Part shown: positions 61,585 through 64,000 of the stretch, piece by piece
Numbering within the stretch: position 1 is the stretch's first letter
How the letters are laid out: each line of letters opens with the position of its first letter
DNA from: Tillus elongatus
Taxonomy: Eukaryota; Arthropoda; Insecta; Coleoptera; Cleridae
Reading direction: 5' to 3'
DNA: 64,000 nt
NCBI GenBank assembly: GCA_964006375.1
Contig: OZ023266.1
Location: forward strand, 63,719,446-63,783,445
Notes under the pieces: model-generated
What the model saw: only the letters and a program-made list of their open reading frames with translations
The model's database searches: none
Told to the model about the DNA's origin: nothing
Position numbers and translations under genes: made by a program

Positions 61585-62491
61585 TTAATCATATTCTGAC
61601 TCTTCAACTAGAGGTATTTCTATTTGAAATATAATTTGGAATTTATTTTGTACTGCTTTTATTTTGAATATTTTTTCATACAGATTCAGATCAGTGGTTG
61701 TTATTAGTTTAGCATTTGTTACGTATTTTTGTATTCTATTGATTTCTTTTATTATAAATTTTGGTTTTAATATGGATGTGTGAAAAATTCCTAATTTTGA
61801 AAAAGTGATTGCATTCTCAGTTGTGAGTGCTAATTCTTGAATATTATTCAATAAATGTCCAAGCTGGGTCAGCAGCTCTAGGATTTTGATGCGATGATAG
61901 TGCGTTAGTTGTTCGCTCCTAAGGCTATCAACTGTGTTACCTAACTCGTTTATTCTATTTATTATCGTGCCCTGATTGTGACTCAACCCTACGATCGTTT
62001 TATTGAACTCTCCGATTGCTTCTAGCATTACCGAATTTTGCGATTTAAAAAGATCATGAATTTTGTTTTGGTCTGTACTTAATATTTCTATTGCCTGATA
62101 TATACGTTCGCCATCTTGTGAATCGAGATTGCCAGTTATTGATTTAAATATCGATCCTAGCCCATTGATTATGCCCCGTCTCTGTCTCTCATTGATGTTA
62201 TCTCTCTCTAAGAATATCCTATAAAATGTATCGTCTATATTATCTATAGTAAAATTTAATGTTAGTATAAAATTATGGTATTCGTCGTGGTAATCTTTTG
62301 TCATAGACGTAACTGTGTTTATGTAATGTCTTTTTATTTGGTTATAGTCTTCGTGTAGTTGTGTCAGGTCATGTATATGTATCAAGTTCCAGCTGCTAGT
62401 CTCTGTGTATGCTGTACCTAATTTCTTTGGCAGCATACCTGGATTGTCCGTCAAGTCTTGTATTTGGGCTGTTATTCCTGTGGCAAGGAAC
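61585..62491 (-). pseudogene. Errantivirus envelope gene, N-terminal part
   Basis: Minus-strand open frame ending at a stop at 61585. RQRR followed by GIINGLGSIFKSITGNLD is a furin-type cleavage site and hydrophobic segment as in baculovirus F-like envelope proteins. A hydrophobic stretch FLATGITAQ just inside the open frame could be the end of a signal peptide. TCTTGCAG before 62491 could be the acceptor that produces the spliced envelope mRNA known for this group. The frame overlaps the end of the pol frame. The break between this part and 61536 indicates inactivation or a sequencing error. Confidence 0.72.
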
Positions 62492-64000
62492 CTGCAAGAC
62501 GTAAATTTCTTAGATGTGCTATTGTCTGTTCGTCATTTTTATGGTTTATTAGAATAGCTTTGTTATGTTCTAATAAGGATATTATTGAATAGGGTCCTGA
62601 AAAGGGGTTTTTATGTTTTTTATGAAATCCCGGTGGTATCTGTTTGTATACCACGTCGCCTTCCTTGAACGGCTGGTTCGTGTTTTTATTAGTTCGTTGT
62701 AAGGTTTTTTGTTTTGACGTTTCTATGCGACTTCTAACAATTTCGTAGATGATTTTCATAATTTCTTTGTGTTGTACGTTATACTCTTGCGTAATTATTA
62801 CTTCCGGGTCGTAGTTAAACATTTCCGGTATATAGCCGAATATTAAGTCGAATGGTGGTTTTAGTGTTTGTGAGTGTATCGTGGAATTATAGGCGAATAT
62901 ACAGTAGGGTATTAATTCTATGGGTTTCATATTTTTGAATTTCTCCTTAAATAATCGATAATGTTCAATGATGGTGCTGTGAAATCGTTCTATGGGTCCG
63001 TTTGATTCGGGGTTTTGGGGTGTTGTGGTGTGCAATTCTATTTGGTATGTCTCTAGTAGTTCTTTTACTACTAAATTCGAGAACTCCGTTCCTGGGTCCG
63101 CAATTAGGGTTTTACACGCTCCGTACTGTGAAAAGTATTTAATTAAGTTTTTTGCAATTTCTGTAGCGTTTTTGCTTTTGATGGGAAATGCTTGACCGAA
63201 TTTACTGAATGGATCCAATATGGTTAAAAATATTGCTCGTTCAATTTGGAACGTATCTACGTGGAGTGTTTCTAAAGGTTTGGATGCTGTTGGAGTGTGT
63301 TCTAATGCTATCTGTACCGGGTTCCTGTTATATTTGCACGTTTTACACAGCTCACACGTTTTTACATATTCTTCTATGTGTTTCTTTAAATTGGGGTAAT
63401 AGTATTTTCTCTTTATTCTTAAGTAAGTCTCCTCAGCCCCGCGATGGTTGGACTTACCCTGATGATATTTGACTATCATATCCGTTAGCTCGTCTTCCTG
63501 GATTTCTTCCCTCATTTCTAAACATCTATAAAATTTTGGTGACTCTACATTATTAAAGTTTTTGTTGATTGCCGAACTGACTAGTTCGTAATCTTGTTCA
63601 TTTACGAAAAGGCAATAATATTTTCTTTGTGGTAAACAGTATTCCTTTATAAATTTTTCTATTTGATTGGGGTCATTTAAATTAAAGTTTGCATAAATAA
63701 AGTTTCGTTTGTCTTTCCTTACTGAGAATATTTCTGGTTTGTCTGTGTTTTTAAAGACTATTTGATTTGTTTTACTGTTAATAATTTCTTCCTCTAATAT
63801 TGGTATACCGGGTGCTGAGTAAGAATCCGCATTTGAATTAGCTGTTTCGTCCTCGTTTATTTCTATTACACCTTCGTCGTCCTCTATTTCTATTATTTCT
63901 TCTTCCTCGTCGACATTATTGGCCATTGATTGGTTGTCTATATCTATGGGGTGGATCTCTACTCTAGAAAGGGCGTCCGCTGCGCAATTCAGCTTTCCTT
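62472..64000 (-). CDS. Errantivirus pol C-terminal part: RNase H end and integrase (5' end outside window)
   Basis: The open frame enters from beyond 64000: NCAADALSRVEI, the end of Gypsy-type RNase H, precedes an internal Met at 63926. Counting from that Met: an acidic spacer (1-50), an HHCC zinc-binding domain (HQGKSNHRG near 155-163, CELCKTC near 191-197), and the integrase core with Asp224 (HVDTF), Asp277 (IADPGTEF) and Glu313 (GPIERFH), 35 residues between the last two, the D,D(35)E pattern. The C-terminus has a GDVVYKQIPPG SH3-like region, and the frame ends at 62472, just before the envelope gene. It has no internal stop in the visible part. Integrase would insert element DNA into host DNA in the nucleus. 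Confidence 0.9.
   Translation of the reverse strand, partial: GKLNCAADALSRVEIHPIDIDNQSMANNVDEEEEIIEIEDDEGVIEINEDETANSNADSYSAPGIPILEEEIINSKTNQIVFKNTDKPEIFSVRKDKRNFIYANFNLNDPNQIEKFIKEYCLPQRKYYCLFVNEQDYELVSSAINKNFNNVESPKFYRCLEMREEIQEDELTDMIVKYHQGKSNHRGAEETYLRIKRKYYYPNLKKHIEEYVKTCELCKTCKYNRNPVQIALEHTPTASKPLETLHVDTFQIERAIFLTILDPFSKFGQAFPIKSKNATEIAKNLIKYFSQYGACKTLIADPGTEFSNLVVKELLETYQIELHTTTPQNPESNGPIERFHSTIIEHYRLFKEKFKNMKPIELIPYCIFAYNSTIHSQTLKPPFDLIFGYIPEMFNYDPEVIITQEYNVQHKEIMKIIYEIVRSRIETSKQKTLQRTNKNTNQPFKEGDVVYKQIPPGFHKKHKNPFSGPYSIISLLEHNKAILINHKNDEQTIAHLRNLRLAGSLPQE

Overview
The window looks like one piece of a large, AT-rich, transposon-packed insect (at least arthropod) nuclear genome. Grounds: spliced GT-AG exons separated by multi-kilobase introns, an insect-type errantivirus with integrase and envelope frames, BEL/Pao and Gypsy LTR relics, several non-LTR (LINE) families, Penelope-like elements with GIY-YIG nuclease and hammerhead-ribozyme motifs, mariner, piggyBac and hAT-type DNA transposons, and at least eleven long (TA)n arrays. 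Species and order cannot be fixed from sequence reading alone.

Host genes. (1) Six plus-strand exons (25892-26091, 29117-29282, 34575-34652, 35165-35395, 43077-43397, 47568-47711) join in perfect phase with no stops into 380 codons. The protein segment resembles the extracellular region before the first membrane helix of polycystin-1-like proteins. Its introns hold most of the mobile elements from 26 to 47 kb. (2) A single minus-strand 49-codon exon (3293-3439) encodes the core of a cyclic-nucleotide-binding domain with the phosphate-binding cassette, most like the first such domain of Epac (RapGEF3/4).

Layout. 0-3 kb: (TA)n tract containing mariner copy 1. 3-7.4 kb: Epac-like exon, then a cluster of Penelope-like fragments in both orientations carrying hammerhead relics. 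8-12.7 kb: LINE pieces, two fold-back elements, another Penelope piece. 13-16 kb: two copies of one LINE family facing tail to tail. 17-18.7 kb: compound interspersed repeat. 19-21 kb: mariner copy 2, almost identical to copy 1. 21.7-25.4 kb: third copy of the tail-to-tail LINE family and another compound repeat. 25.9-47.7 kb: polycystin-like exons with intronic Gypsy relic (split by a hAT-type MITE with a perfect 8-bp target duplication), LINEs, a nested inverted-repeat mariner, an RTE-type LINE, a mariner fragment, a piggyBac relic and a perfect 89-bp inverted repeat. 49.5-52.6 kb: minus-strand BEL/Pao relic lacking its reverse transcriptase. 53.1-58.1 kb: a well-preserved CR1/L2-like LINE with an uninterrupted endonuclease-reverse transcriptase frame. 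59-60.3 kb: degraded mariner. 60.3-64 kb: minus-strand errantivirus 3' half (integrase and broken envelope gene), running off the window edge.

Most coding potential therefore belongs to selfish elements of different ages. The two DD41D mariners and the CR1-like LINE look young; most others carry stops and frameshifts. The host exons are the only sequence here expected to serve the organism directly.
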